A stretch of DNA of 64,000 nucleotides from Levilactobacillus fuyuanensis (GCF_003946395.1 NZ_RHNZ01000005.1:62001-126000), one strand, 5' to 3'; numbered from the stretch's first letter, positions 8,742-17,995 are shown. A program made the numbers and translations. Notes: generated by a model not told the origin, from the letters alone.

Positions 8742-8828
8742 GCGTCGGACGCAATCTCTGGGACCACGTTGCCGCCATTTTATCTGGTGAAGAATAAACT
8801 AAATTGAATTTTTACATTTCCAGCGAGC

Positions 8829-8862
8829 TGTCAAAATCTTGACAACCCGCTTTTTCTGTCAA
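8829..8862 (+). promoter_or_regulatory. Palindromic operator candidate upstream of oleate hydratase
   Basis: TGTCAAAATCTTGACA (8829-8844) is a perfect 16-base palindrome, and another half-site TGTCAA occurs at 8857-8862. The right arm is an ideal -35 box TTGACA, although no good -10 follows at 16-18 bases. The position between a TetR gene and ohyA makes it a likely TetR-family operator. Confidence 0.5.
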
Positions 8863-8931
8863 TTGTTTCCGCTTTCTTCTGGCCTTATCGTTGAGACAAG
8901 CAAGAAATCCAAAACGAAGAAGGTCATCTCC

Positions 8932-10731
8932 ATGAATATCTATCAAACGATGTATCGGCCGCTAAAACCGGCTGGGATTGACGATCGACGTGCAAATATT
9001 GTTGGTGGTGGGATTGCTGGACTGGCAACTGCGGTATTTCTGATTGACGACGCACAGATGCCAGCGCGTAACATTACGATTTTCGAGAAGAAACCCGTTA
9101 TGGGAGGCTCGATGGACGGAACCAAGGATAGCCAAGGTTACCTGTGTCGGGCTGAACGTGAACTGGAACCCTACATGGAATGTCTGTGGTACCTCTGCAG
9201 TAAGATTCCATCACTGGAGAATCCCGGGCGGACGGTGTTGGATGACGTGGTCGACTTTAACCGTGATGAACCCATTCACAGTGAAGCGCGGGTCATCATC
9301 AACCAAGGTGAAATCGACAGCCACTACCACGATTACAAATTAAAGCCGGAATATGCGGCAACCATGCAACTGATCGTGAACTCGACGGAAGAGGAGTTGG
9401 CCGACAAACGGTTGGACGAATTCTTCGACCCCGGCTTCTTCCGCACCAACTTCTGGACTTGCTTCCACAGCCAACTGGCCTTCAAACACTACCACAGTGC
9501 GATCGAATGCCGGCGTTACTGGCAACGGTTCACCTTCATTTCCCGGCACGAGTACTTGGAAGGCTTCGTGCACACGAAGTACAACGAATACGATGCCATC
9601 ATCCTGCCAATCGAACGTTGGTTGATCGACCAGGGTGTCCACTTTGAAAATAACTTTAACGTGACCGACTTGGGCTTCTCCGACGCCAACAACACGGTCA
9701 ATGAAATTATCGCAACCCGTGACGGCAACGCTGCCAACGTTCATGTGAACCGGCAGGACTTGGTCTTCGTCACGACCGGTTCCATCAGTGAAAACAGTAC
9801 CTTCGGCGACAACCACACCGTGGCGCCGACGAACCGCGATACTGAGGATATGGGAACCTTCACGATTTGGCAGAACTTAGCAAAGAAGGATGCGAAGTTT
9901 GGTCATCCTGAGAAGTTCTTAGGTCAGATTGACAAGACCAAGTGGATCTCCTTCTTCCCAACGGTTAAGGATTATCCCGAATTCTTCAAACGGATTGAAG
10001 AGATGTCTGGCAGTCCGGCTGGTACGGGTGGACTGATGACGTTCAAGGATTCCAACTGGGACCTGTCCTTTGAAATTCACCACAAGCCATTCTTCCCGTA
10101 TCAAGCTGACGATGAAGAAGTTGGCTGGGGCTACGGCTTGTACGGTGAGAACGAAGGGAACTACATCAAGAAACGGATGTGGGACTGTACCGGAGATGAG
10201 ATCCTGACGGAACTGCTCTATCATCTGGGAATGCTCGACATCAAGGATGAAGTTCTCGCCCACACCTACATGTCGACGGCGATGATGCCATACTGTACCA
10301 GCCAGTTCATGCCACGTAAGGCGGGCGATCGTCCGCTGGGCGTGCCAGCTGGATGCACCAACTTGGGCCTGTTAGGGCAGTTTGTGGAAATTGACGATGA
10401 CGTGGTCTTCACGGTAGAAACTTCCGTCCGGACCGGGTTAGAAGCCGTTTACCAACTGCTGAACTTTGACAAGAAGCCACTGGAAGTCAACCCCTCGCGT
10501 TACGACATCCGGTACCTCTTGGAACGGCTCAAGCGATTCCAAGGTATCCATGGCGATGTGACGGTCGCGGACTTGCCACAGGTTGACCCCGCAGAGTTGC
10601 CCGCTCTGACGGAGAAACTCCTGAAGGTCGTCAACGCCGTACCACCGTACTACCAGATGTATCTTGGCCGTGACCAAACAATCCCCCAAAAGGCCGCGGT
10701 GCTCCATCCTAAGGCACCACACAGCAAATAA
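8932..10731 (+). CDS. ohyA: Oleate hydratase
   Basis: FAD-dependent hydratase that adds water across the cis-9 double bond of oleic or linoleic acid to give 10-hydroxy fatty acids, which detoxifies unsaturated fatty acids. 599 aa from the ATG at 8932, close to other lactobacillar members. The FAD-binding GGGIAGLATAVFL is at residues about 24-36, followed by EKKPVMGGSMDG; the long conserved body contains SFFPTVKDYPEFFKRI, HHKPFFPYQADDEEVGWGYGLYG and QFMPRKAGDRPLGVPAGCTNLGLLGQFVE. An upstream TTG at 8839 would add 31 unconserved residues and overlap the operator palindrome, so the ATG with AAGAAGG is preferred. Terminated at 10776-10800. Confidence 0.95.
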   Translation: MNIYQTMYRPLKPAGIDDRRANIVGGGIAGLATAVFLIDDAQMPARNITIFEKKPVMGGSMDGTKDSQGYLCRAERELEPYMECLWYLCSKIPSLENPGRTVLDDVVDFNRDEPIHSEARVIINQGEIDSHYHDYKLKPEYAATMQLIVNSTEEELADKRLDEFFDPGFFRTNFWTCFHSQLAFKHYHSAIECRRYWQRFTFISRHEYLEGFVHTKYNEYDAIILPIERWLIDQGVHFENNFNVTDLGFSDANNTVNEIIATRDGNAANVHVNRQDLVFVTTGSISENSTFGDNHTVAPTNRDTEDMGTFTIWQNLAKKDAKFGHPEKFLGQIDKTKWISFFPTVKDYPEFFKRIEEMSGSPAGTGGLMTFKDSNWDLSFEIHHKPFFPYQADDEEVGWGYGLYGENEGNYIKKRMWDCTGDEILTELLYHLGMLDIKDEVLAHTYMSTAMMPYCTSQFMPRKAGDRPLGVPAGCTNLGLLGQFVEIDDDVVFTVETSVRTGLEAVYQLLNFDKKPLEVNPSRYDIRYLLERLKRFQGIHGDVTVADLPQVDPAELPALTEKLLKVVNAVPPYYQMYLGRDQTIPQKAAVLHPKAPHSK

Positions 10732-10775
10732 TCGACCCTTTACCCCCGTAGATCCTGTGTGATGTTTGTGAAAAA

Positions 10776-10800
10776 GGCTGCCGTCATGGCGGCCTTTTTT
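10776..10800 (+). terminator. Intrinsic terminator after oleate hydratase
   Basis: Stem GGCTGCC/GGCGGCC around loop GTCAT, followed by six T. Confidence 0.8.
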
Positions 10801-10854
10801 TGCGTTGTTAAGTGATCAAGATAACTCCTATCCGTATTGTAATATGGGGTGAGA

Positions 10855-10947
10855 ATGATGGTCAGCGCAAACGAATTTAAGCCACAAGTCCTGGCACCAA
10901 ATTCAGATGGTTTGCGTAGTATACGGGACTGCCAGAAGTTTGGCTAG
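10855..10947 (+). CDS. Possible 30-aa peptide, uncertain
   Basis: A frame of 31 codons starts ATG-ATG after GGGGTGAG and encodes a hydrophilic peptide beginning MMVSANEFKPQV. The ribosome-binding site is good, but there is no family support and it may be chance. Immediately downstream are a CCCC-CTAAAATAA-GGGG hairpin and the inverted pair GGACGGC (10975-10981)/GCCGTCC (11049-11055). Nothing else was recognised between 10801 and 11139. Confidence 0.25.
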   Translation: MMVSANEFKPQVLAPNSDGLRSIRDCQKFG

Positions 10948-11139
10948 CCCCCTAAAATAAGGGGATTTATAAAAGGACGGCGCGTGACTGGGGCTATCGG
11001 CTTTCAAATTCTCAAAATAATTTCTTCAAACTCGAAGTCCTGCTAATAGCCGTCCAACATCATGTGAGGCCTTATCTACCCCGCCTATAAACAGTTATGC
11101 TATTCTAAAACTATCATAATGTTTTGAGGGGGATTTTGG

Positions 11140-11730
11140 ATGAACAAAGGACGCGTGGAGGCTTTCACGGATGCTGTGATCGCAATTGCGCTGACCATTA
11201 TGATTTTGGAATTTAAGACGCCGGAGGAACCGACGTTTACGGCGCTAATGGCGAACTGGAGTTATCTCGTGGCGTATCTGATTAGTTTTCTATTTATCGG
11301 TGTGGCTTGGTACAACCATCACTACATGTTTAGTCTGACCAAACGGGTGACGAAGAAAATCTATTGGGTCAATAATCTCTGGATTCTGACCATGAGTATG
11401 TTGCCGGTCTCGACAGCTTGGGCTGGACGGTTTATTAACGATGTTCAACCGGAGTTATTCTACTTCTTTATTTTCACGTTGTGGGCCTTGGCTTACGCGG
11501 CACTATCCTATACCGTTATGCGAACCAACCGGAAGGACCATCCGGAAATCGCCGAGAAGATTCGAAAGATACCGGCTTACCGATTACACGCGAATGTTTG
11601 GTTCTGGCTGATCTGGGCGGGTGTGATTGCCCTCATCTTTTACTGGCCACCAATATCATTGGTCTTCACAACGGCGGAGTTGGTGCTGATGGCCGTTCTG
11701 ACGCCGGCGGATAGTGATAAATTATTTTAA
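11140..11730 (+). CDS. TMEM175-family (DUF1211) potassium channel subunit
   Basis: A 196-aa membrane protein, one six-helix repeat as usual for bacterial TMEM175. The family signature RVEAFTDAVIAIALTIMILE occupies residues 4-23 (the RxxxFSD-type pore-helix motif), followed by helices at about 42-60, 82-101, 105-125 and 150-190. Bacterial members assemble as tetramers that conduct K+. GAGGGGG precedes the ATG. Monocistronic, with a terminator at 11748-11778. Confidence 0.87.
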   Translation: MNKGRVEAFTDAVIAIALTIMILEFKTPEEPTFTALMANWSYLVAYLISFLFIGVAWYNHHYMFSLTKRVTKKIYWVNNLWILTMSMLPVSTAWAGRFINDVQPELFYFFIFTLWALAYAALSYTVMRTNRKDHPEIAEKIRKIPAYRLHANVWFWLIWAGVIALIFYWPPISLVFTTAELVLMAVLTPADSDKLF

Positions 11731-11747
11731 AATAATGGACACTAAAG

Positions 11748-11778
11748 GACCCATCAAAACATACAGATGGGTCTTTTT
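11748..11778 (+). terminator. Intrinsic terminator
   Basis: Stem GACCCATC/GATGGGTC with five T after it, downstream of the TMEM175-type gene. Confidence 0.8.
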
Positions 11779-11834
11779 GGCGCAACCGGCCGGACGTGGT
11801 ATCCTAAACGTATCAATTGTTTTGGAGGAGTCTC

Positions 11835-12902
11835 ATGCAAGATGAATTATTTAGTATCCCCCCAGTCGTTTATTGGGGCTGGTTGGTGCCGCTCTTATTC
11901 GGCGCCATCTTCTTTACCAGCTATGCCATCGAGAAACGGCGACTGAGCAATGGCATCTGGTTTTCACTGTTCTTCTACAGCACCATGGTCATGCTGGCTG
12001 TCTCAATTATGGGATATGGCAACAAGCTCCTGTTCGGTTTTAGTCTGATTGCCTTCATCGGGGTGATCCTACTGATTGGGCTGGCGTTCGTGCTCCAAGC
12101 CTTCCTCTTGCTGTGGAATGCGTGGATTGTCTGGCGCCGCGAGAGTCATACGCTGGCGAACATGCTGACGTTATTTCTGGGTATCGCAATTCTGCTAGCT
12201 CCGTTTATCATGCGGCTGACCTCGCTTTACCTGCCATTGCCGCTGGCGACGTTCATTAATTTATTTCCTGGCATGGTTATTTTCTACGTGCTCTTTTGGT
12301 TCTACAACTACTTAACGATGCTGGTGATTTATCAGTTCAACCATCCGCGTTACCGGCAGGATTACCTGATTGTTTTGGGGGCGGGCCTGCTAAATGGAAA
12401 TGAGGTTTCTCCGCTACTGGGTCAACGGATCGATCGCGCCTTAAAATTTTACCGCAAGCAACTGCGTAAGATTGGCCAAGGCCCTGTGATCATCTTCTCC
12501 GGAGGTCAAGGTGGTGACGAAACGGTGCCCGAGGGGGTGGCTATGCGCCAATACGCCATTGACCATGGTTTACCACCTGAGCAGGCGATTGCCGAAGATC
12601 AATCGAGGACCACCTATGAGAACATGGTCTTTTCCAAGAAGATCATCGCTGACCGAGGCACTGTTCAACCACGGATAACGTTTGTGACCAATGGCTACCA
12701 CACTTTCCGCGCGGGGATGATTGCCCGCAAGGCTGGTCTGAAAGCCAATGGTATTGGTGCCCACACGGCGAAGTTCTTCCTACCCAACGCCATCATTCGC
12801 GAATACATCGCCATTTTCGTTGGCAATAAGCGTTGGCACGCCATCGCCATTGGGTTGATGTTCGTACTGAGTCTGGTTCTCGTTTGGGCGGAATATCAAT
12901 AA
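11835..12902 (+). CDS. YdcF/SanA-type DUF218 membrane protein
   Basis: 355 aa. The N-terminal half is membrane-embedded, with about five or six helices (residues about 10-30, 40-60, 68-100, 118-140 and 150-170). The C-terminal half is a DUF218 domain with YLIVLGAGLLNG, IFSGGQGGDE...PEGVAMRQY, EDQSRTTYENM and VTNGYHTFRA, followed by a last helix. Related proteins (SanA, ElyC, YdcF) are linked to envelope or peptidoglycan homeostasis, but their reaction is not settled. The ATG at 11835 follows GGAGG; a TTG at 11817 lies upstream of that site and is unlikely. Confidence 0.85.
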   Translation: MQDELFSIPPVVYWGWLVPLLFGAIFFTSYAIEKRRLSNGIWFSLFFYSTMVMLAVSIMGYGNKLLFGFSLIAFIGVILLIGLAFVLQAFLLLWNAWIVWRRESHTLANMLTLFLGIAILLAPFIMRLTSLYLPLPLATFINLFPGMVIFYVLFWFYNYLTMLVIYQFNHPRYRQDYLIVLGAGLLNGNEVSPLLGQRIDRALKFYRKQLRKIGQGPVIIFSGGQGGDETVPEGVAMRQYAIDHGLPPEQAIAEDQSRTTYENMVFSKKIIADRGTVQPRITFVTNGYHTFRAGMIARKAGLKANGIGAHTAKFFLPNAIIREYIAIFVGNKRWHAIAIGLMFVLSLVLVWAEYQ

Positions 12903-12938
12903 AATTGTATTGTAAGCAACCATGAAGCATCAATAAAA

Positions 12939-12989
12939 CAGGAATTTCAGGTTTCTCCACAATAGAGAACTCTGAAATTCCTGCTTTTA
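12939..12989. terminator. Bidirectional terminator
   Basis: Stem CAGGAATTTCAG/CTGAAATTCCTG with T-rich tracts on both strands, between the YdcF-type gene and the convergent 34-aa peptide gene. Confidence 0.75.
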
Positions 12990-12990
12990 G

Positions 12991-13095
12991 TTACTCATCA
13001 CGATGGGCCTGATAGCTTGCGAACGCCGCGTAACCTAATGCGATGGCCAGCAAAGTTCCCAGACCGTAAAATAAGATATTCCCCAGTGCTACCAT
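12991..13095 (-). CDS. 34-aa single-helix membrane peptide
   Basis: A short gene with a strong ribosome-binding site: AGGGAGGG lies eight bases before the ATG at 13093-13095. The product starts MVALGNILFYGLGTLLAIAL, forms one transmembrane helix and ends in a charged tail (YQAHRDE). A -10-like TATATT and a TTAACC element lie upstream on the minus strand around 13125-13160, and the gene ends at the shared terminator 12939-12989. The pattern YGLGTLLAIALG resembles the CydX/YbgT small subunits of cytochrome bd oxidase, but the similarity is short and no cyd genes are in the window. Confidence 0.65.
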   Translation of the reverse strand: MVALGNILFYGLGTLLAIALGYAAFASYQAHRDE

Positions 13096-13199
13096 AAATG
13101 GTGCCCTCCCTATGTCGATTAACCTCTAATATAATATCAAAAGGTTAATATCGGGTAAACCGGTAGCGGCTAGTTTGTTAATTTGTAATATTTGGCGGG

Positions 13200-14051
13200 C
13201 TATTTCACGAGGTAAACGTGGTCCTTGACCAAGTCAATCGGCGTGAAGTGGTGGTTCAACGCGCGGGTATCCTTGTTTTCCAGAAGCTCGGAGTGATTCC
13301 AGAAGTCTTCGGAACCGGTTGCGCCGTGGGGTTCTCCAATGACGACGAAGTCCACATCCTTATTCGCGGCGCGGATGGCCTGCAGTAGCTCCCAATCCAG
13401 TGGTAAGCCGTCGGGAGACCAAGACATGACGACCACGCCGACCTCATCTTGATACTTTTCCCAGGCGTCGACGGCGGCCAACGGTTCGATGGCTGTCAGC
13501 GGGTGCCGACCCGTTTCGTTTTCACTGGTCCACGCCTGACTATCCGTGGCGTAGACCGTCTTGTGGGCGTCGCGAAGGCCTTTGGAAATGTAGCCATTGC
13601 CAGCCATCACTTCTAGCACGGCCCGGTCACCCACGAATTTCGCGAGATCGGTCACGAATGGGGCAGACGTGTAGGCCCACATCCCGTAGTGTGTCTCCAA
13701 GTAATCGCGGAAGGACCGCAAGTCATGGTCCAAGTCGGGCAGGGCGGCAGTCAGCTCATTCCAGAGCTTATCCCCAGTCGCATCGCCAGCGGGATACTTT
13801 TCGCCCAACTTCTTAAAAATTTGGTCCTGCACATCATCCGGCAGCTGAAGGAGGGGGACTTGTTGTGGCAAATCGCCAGCAGCCAGCATCCGGTCGGCCA
13901 GCAGAATATTACTGATCAGAATCTTAACGGCAGGAAAGTCATTGAATTGATGATAATAGTCCGTCATTCGCGCAATATAGGTGGTTTTCCGCTGGGTTAA
14001 GGGTTGATGGCGAATCTTTTTTTTGAGCTTTTTGAGTTTTTTAGGATTCAA
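13200..14051 (-). CDS. SAM-dependent methyltransferase-like protein
   Basis: 283 aa. A Lys-rich N-terminus (PKKLKKLKKKIRHQ) precedes a helical region and then a Rossmann core with AVLEVMAGNGYISKGL, which matches methyltransferase motif I, and later VGVVVMSWSPDGLPLDW and DFVVIGEPHG. The substrate is unknown; the basic N-terminus could bind nucleic acid. Start TTG at 14049-14051 is preceded by GAAAGGA. The gene ends just before an AT-rich segment that holds the 34-aa peptide promoter. Confidence 0.72.
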   Translation of the reverse strand: MNPKKLKKLKKKIRHQPLTQRKTTYIARMTDYYHQFNDFPAVKILISNILLADRMLAAGDLPQQVPLLQLPDDVQDQIFKKLGEKYPAGDATGDKLWNELTAALPDLDHDLRSFRDYLETHYGMWAYTSAPFVTDLAKFVGDRAVLEVMAGNGYISKGLRDAHKTVYATDSQAWTSENETGRHPLTAIEPLAAVDAWEKYQDEVGVVVMSWSPDGLPLDWELLQAIRAANKDVDFVVIGEPHGATGSEDFWNHSELLENKDTRALNHHFTPIDLVKDHVYLVK

Positions 14052-14110
14052 GGGAGAGGGTCCTTTCGAAAGTGAATTTGTAATTTAAAGAGAAACTAAG
14101 AGGAAGCTTG

Positions 14111-14347
14111 ATTGGTCTATGGGCTAAACCGGTGTTAGCCGAGAGGGTGGTGAAAATAGGCCCAGCCGTGGGAATTATCTTAGTGGCTGGGCCACTTAGA
14201 TAATTGGTATCTTTGAAACTCGGTTCTCAGTGGTTCAAAGTAAGCCTAGAGACCGTTCTTTGGCTCTAGGCGTCCGCCTACCGCGTCACGGCCTATTTTC
14301 ATCACCCGGTAAGGCGAATGGACACCGGTTTAGCCCCAAGAACCAAT
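14111..14347 (+). repeat. Dispersed structured repeat family B, copy 1
   Basis: About 237 bases with long imperfect terminal inverted repeats: GGGCTAAACCGGTGT near the left end, ACACCGGTTTAGCCCC near the right. Inner inverted arms are GGTGGTGAAAATAGGCC and GGCCTATTTTCATCACC. Between them are further paired blocks (GGCCCAGCC/GGCTGGGCC; TTTGAAACTCGGTTCTCAGTGGTTCAAAG; GCCTAGAGACCG...TTTGGCTCTAGGCG). The whole unit can fold into a branched RNA or cruciform. It shares this order with 20565-20782 and, inverted, 61648-61882. It fills the gap between the methyltransferase and Xre genes. Confidence 0.8.
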
Positions 14348-14385
14348 AAAAAGTCGACCGGCGAGAACCGGCCGACTCATCATAT

Positions 14386-14811
14386 TTAATGGTCGTCTAA
14401 ATGCAGATCCAATTCTTCTTGCTGGTTGGTATCCTGCGGCGTAACTCGGTTTTCCCGGCCGTGCAGGTAGCCATCGATCAATTGGTAGATTTCATAACGA
14501 TCGCGACCGCTCAGCAGTTCCCGGTTGAAGCTGAGTTGTTTACCGGAGAGGAATAACCGCCCGAGATCGTACTCGTCACGTTCGGCCTTCCCAGTGAGGT
14601 AGTCCATGGTGACGTCGAAGTATTCCGCGAGCTTACGGACCTCGATAAATGAAGGGGTCCGGATACCCCGTTCCCAATTACCAATCTGTGAAGCCGTGTT
14701 TTTGGAATGGTCATCCGGCCCCACGGACTGTTGTTCGTTTAAGCCCGTTGCCAGTTGTTCCAATGTAATGTGTTGACCGCGCCGTAAAGCCCGAAGTCGT
14801 TCAGAAAACAT
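14386..14811 (-). CDS. Xre-family helix-turn-helix regulator
   Basis: 141 aa. A Cro/CI-type helix-turn-helix covers residues about 5-62 (ERLRALRRGQHITLEQLATGLN...GNWERGIRTPSFIEVRKLAEYF), with an unusual insertion of about 15 residues between helices 2 and 3 (NEQQSVGPDDHSKNTAS). The acidic C-terminal part (DLHLDDH) is of unknown role. It is a single-gene unit preceded by GGGTGAG. The target is unknown. Confidence 0.83.
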   Translation of the reverse strand: MFSERLRALRRGQHITLEQLATGLNEQQSVGPDDHSKNTASQIGNWERGIRTPSFIEVRKLAEYFDVTMDYLTGKAERDEYDLGRLFLSGKQLSFNRELLSGRDRYEIYQLIDGYLHGRENRVTPQDTNQQEELDLHLDDH

Positions 14812-14884
14812 TCAACTCACCCGTTTCTTTCGATAGTCTTTACGCTTATTATACCACTTAGCGTTGCTTTTAACCGAAAGTTGA

Positions 14885-16693
14885 CTATTTCACCAGTGAA
14901 TCGGTTAGCCGCATAAATTCTGCAACATCCTGTTTGATCAATTTAACACCGGCCGACCAGAAGTCCGGCTTGGTCAGGTCGACTCCGAGGTGCTTCTGGG
15001 CCAGCTCTTCAGTGGACATGTTCGCCGTGTCCCGGAGTAAGGCGATGTAGCTATCCTCAAAGTCACCCTCCTGCTGAGCCTTGGCGTAGATACCCAGACT
15101 GAATAGATAGCCGAAGACATAGGGGAAGTTGTAGAAGGCGGGTTCGTCGATGTAGAAATGCAGTTTGCTGGCCCACAGGTGTGGCGAGTAGGTCGACAGG
15201 TCGTGACCGAAGGCTTCCTTCTGGGCGTTTAACATCAGCTCGTTGAGTTCGGCTGGGGTAACCAGCTTCTTCTGTCGGAGTTGGTAGAAGTGCGTTTCAA
15301 AGAGGAACCGTGCGCGGATATTCAGGAACATGGCTAGTGGATTATCCATCTTGGCGTTGATCAGCGTAATCTTCTCCGCGTCGGTCTTAGCGGCCTTGAC
15401 GTTGGCATCCGCCACGATCAATTCACCAAAGGTCGAGGCCGTTTCTGCCACGTTCATGGCGTAGTCTTGCCGCAACTGAGGTAAGTCTTCCATGACGCTG
15501 GAGTGAAAGGCGTGGCCCAACTCATGTGCCAGGGTGGAGACGTCGTTTGGTGAGCCAGTGAAGGTCATGAAGATCCGCGATTCATTGGTCTCTGGGGCAC
15601 TTTCCATCCAGCCACCAGGCGCCTTGCCAGCGCGGTCTTCGGCTTCGATCCAACGGTTTTCAAAGGCCCGTTGCGCAAGTGCCGCCATCTTCGGGGAGAA
15701 CTCACCGTAGTGCTTGATAATAAAGGCTGCAGCTTCGTCGTAAGTGAAGTGGTGGAGTTGGCTACCCGGCAGGTTGATCGGTGCTTCCACGTCCTGCCAA
15801 CCGGCATGCTTCTTGCCTAACAGTGCCGCCTTGCGGTCGAGGTAGTCGAGGAGAAATTGCTTATTGTCGTCGACCACTTGCCAAATGGTATTCAGAGTTT
15901 CGGCACTTAACCGATTGTCCTTTAAAGGTTCACGCAGAAAATCAGTGGTGCCATGAGCAGCGTATTCGGTCAATCGGAAGCCAGCCAAATGGTTCAACGT
16001 GTCGGCAAAGAGCTGTTCCTTGTCCGTCCAGGCCTGTTCCCACGCGGGTAAGAGGTCGGCCCGGTATTGCGGATCGGCGTTTCCCAACAGATTGTTGTCG
16101 GCTTGCCCAGCGGATAGCGTGACGGGGTTACCATCCGCATCGTGGAAGGGCACGGTAACCGTGGCGACCAGGGAGTCGTAGTGCGAGCTCCAGGCGGCTT
16201 TACCATCGAGGTTGAGCCGGCTGATGAGGGCCTCGGTCTTGTCGTCCAGCAGTTCCTTCCCATCCTCGCGCATTTCCTTCAGGTTGAAGGCGATTGGTTT
16301 AAGGTCGGGTTGGGCTAACATCTCGGCAAAGTTAGCGTCGGGAACTTGGACCAGAACCTTTTTGAGCTTGCCACTAACGTTGTCGGCCTGGGTGCCGAGG
16401 TCTCGCAGTTGGGCTTCCATCGGGGCCACGTCGGGATTGTTGACGTCGGCGGAACCTACGGCGGTGATGAAGATACCCGCCTGGCCGATGGCGTTGTTGA
16501 TGGCCTGAAGCTGGGTGATCAGTTTCAGAAATTGCTGATACTGTGGGGCGTCACTGGCCGCATCCCAGCGGTCCAGGAGATCGCCGAGGGCCGCAATGGC
16601 AGTCTTGGTCTGTGCCAATTTCGTTTTCAATTGAGCGGAGTTGATGCCGCCACTAAAGAGTGAATCGAGATCCCAATTCAAAGAATATTTCAT
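14885..16693 (-). CDS. pepF: Oligoendopeptidase F, M3 family
   Basis: Zinc metallopeptidase that cuts oligopeptides of about 7-17 residues in the cytoplasm; 602 aa, the normal PepF size. The HExxH zinc motif is HELGHAFHS at about residues 389-397, and the third ligand glutamate lies in NVAETASTFGEL about 25 residues later. No signal peptide. AGGAGGG precedes the ATG. It completes the peptide-use pathway that starts with the Opp importer. The gene is divergent from the alpha/beta hydrolase at 16897. Confidence 0.94.
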   Translation of the reverse strand: MKYSLNWDLDSLFSGGINSAQLKTKLAQTKTAIAALGDLLDRWDAASDAPQYQQFLKLITQLQAINNAIGQAGIFITAVGSADVNNPDVAPMEAQLRDLGTQADNVSGKLKKVLVQVPDANFAEMLAQPDLKPIAFNLKEMREDGKELLDDKTEALISRLNLDGKAAWSSHYDSLVATVTVPFHDADGNPVTLSAGQADNNLLGNADPQYRADLLPAWEQAWTDKEQLFADTLNHLAGFRLTEYAAHGTTDFLREPLKDNRLSAETLNTIWQVVDDNKQFLLDYLDRKAALLGKKHAGWQDVEAPINLPGSQLHHFTYDEAAAFIIKHYGEFSPKMAALAQRAFENRWIEAEDRAGKAPGGWMESAPETNESRIFMTFTGSPNDVSTLAHELGHAFHSSVMEDLPQLRQDYAMNVAETASTFGELIVADANVKAAKTDAEKITLINAKMDNPLAMFLNIRARFLFETHFYQLRQKKLVTPAELNELMLNAQKEAFGHDLSTYSPHLWASKLHFYIDEPAFYNFPYVFGYLFSLGIYAKAQQEGDFEDSYIALLRDTANMSTEELAQKHLGVDLTKPDFWSAGVKLIKQDVAEFMRLTDSLVK

Positions 16694-16896
16694 AAGCAGG
16701 CCCTCCTAGGCAATGTTTTAGCTTGAAATTAAGGTGATATCACGCGGTGAAGTCGCATGTAAACGGCGCATGTTGTGCCTATTATAGCAAACTTCGTATT
16801 GATTGCGCTTGCCGGAAGAACTCCGTATACTAACGGAAGAGAGAAATTGTGTGCAGGCCCATCGCGGCGGGCGCAGGGAATTGGGAGGCAACAATT

Positions 16897-17841
16897 GTGA
16901 GTAAACGAAAAAAATGGGGACTGATCAGTCTCGGCGTCATCGTCGTGCTGATTGCGGGGGGCTTGCTGGGTGCGAGTCTGTACTTCTACAACATGACGGT
17001 GGCTAGCGGCAAGAAGGACTTTGTCGCAAGTGGGACAACGCTGAAGAAGAGCGACCCGATGTACAGCCAGAAAAAGTGGTATCAGGATGTGAAGAAGCAA
17101 CGGTGGACGGAGAAGGCCGCCGGGGCCAATTTGAAATTAGTCGCTGACTACATTCCAGCGGCCAAGGCCACCAAGAAGACAGTCGTGCTGGTCCACGGCT
17201 TTGGGTCCAACAAGGAAGCCATGGGGGGCTATGTCGCCATGTTCCATCAGTTGGGCTACAACACGCTGATTCCGGATACGCGCGGTCAGGGCCAGAGCCA
17301 GGGGAAAGTCATCAGTTATGGCTACTATGAGAGTAAAGATTATCTGAAATGGGTCAATCAGGTCATCGCCAAGCAGGGGAAGCAGTCGCAGGTCGTTCTA
17401 TTCGGGGTCTCCATGGGGGGCGCCACGACCATGATGACCAGTGGCCTGAAGACGCCGAGTCAGCTGAAAGCCTACATTGAAGACTGTGGGTATACCGATG
17501 CCCAGTCAGAAATCACCTACCAGGCCAAGCAGATGTACAACATTCCTTATTGGCCGCTGGTGCCGTTAACCAGTACGGTGGCGCGGGTCAAGGCCGGCTT
17601 CCATTTCAAGGATGCCAACGCCGTCGCCGCGGTTAAGAAAAACCATAAACCAATGCTATTCATTCACGGCGGGGCGGATACCTTCGTGCCGACGCGAATG
17701 GTCTACCAAGTCTATCGGGCCGACAACGGACCTAAGCAATTACTGATTGTACCGGGTGCCAAGCACGCAGCAGCACTGTCTCACAGTCCAGCAGTGTACG
17801 AACGCAAGGTTAAGGCATTTTTGGCGGAATATATTAAGTAA
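16897..17841 (+). CDS. Membrane-anchored alpha/beta hydrolase
   Basis: 314 aa. An uncleaved N-terminal membrane anchor (WGLISLGVIVVLIAGGLLGA, about residues 7-26) places the catalytic domain outside the membrane. Hydrolase motifs are VVLVHGFGSNKEAMGG (oxyanion region), nucleophile elbow GVSMGGA, acid region HGGADTFVPT and catalytic His in GAKHAAALSHS. The substrate is unknown; related lactobacillar proteins are annotated as cell-surface hydrolases. The GTG start at 16897 has GGGAGG eight bases upstream; an ATG-like extension to 16849 lies before that site. Confidence 0.85.
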   Translation: MSKRKKWGLISLGVIVVLIAGGLLGASLYFYNMTVASGKKDFVASGTTLKKSDPMYSQKKWYQDVKKQRWTEKAAGANLKLVADYIPAAKATKKTVVLVHGFGSNKEAMGGYVAMFHQLGYNTLIPDTRGQGQSQGKVISYGYYESKDYLKWVNQVIAKQGKQSQVVLFGVSMGGATTMMTSGLKTPSQLKAYIEDCGYTDAQSEITYQAKQMYNIPYWPLVPLTSTVARVKAGFHFKDANAVAAVKKNHKPMLFIHGGADTFVPTRMVYQVYRADNGPKQLLIVPGAKHAAALSHSPAVYERKVKAFLAEYIK

Positions 17842-17995
17842 TTGGGTTCAGTGAAAGAATTATAAGGATTGGTAATTTTTAAAGGGTATGCGGCGGCGAT
17901 ATTCGGCTAGTTTCCATGGGTAAAGACTATGCTAGCTGGCAGAATCTCTGGCAGCCGCAAGCGACAACTTCGAACAGGAAAGGGTGGTGACGCAC

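Noticed and set aside
11817-11834. TTG start for the YdcF-type gene
   Set aside because: The GGAGG ribosome-binding site lies after this codon and fits the ATG at 11835.
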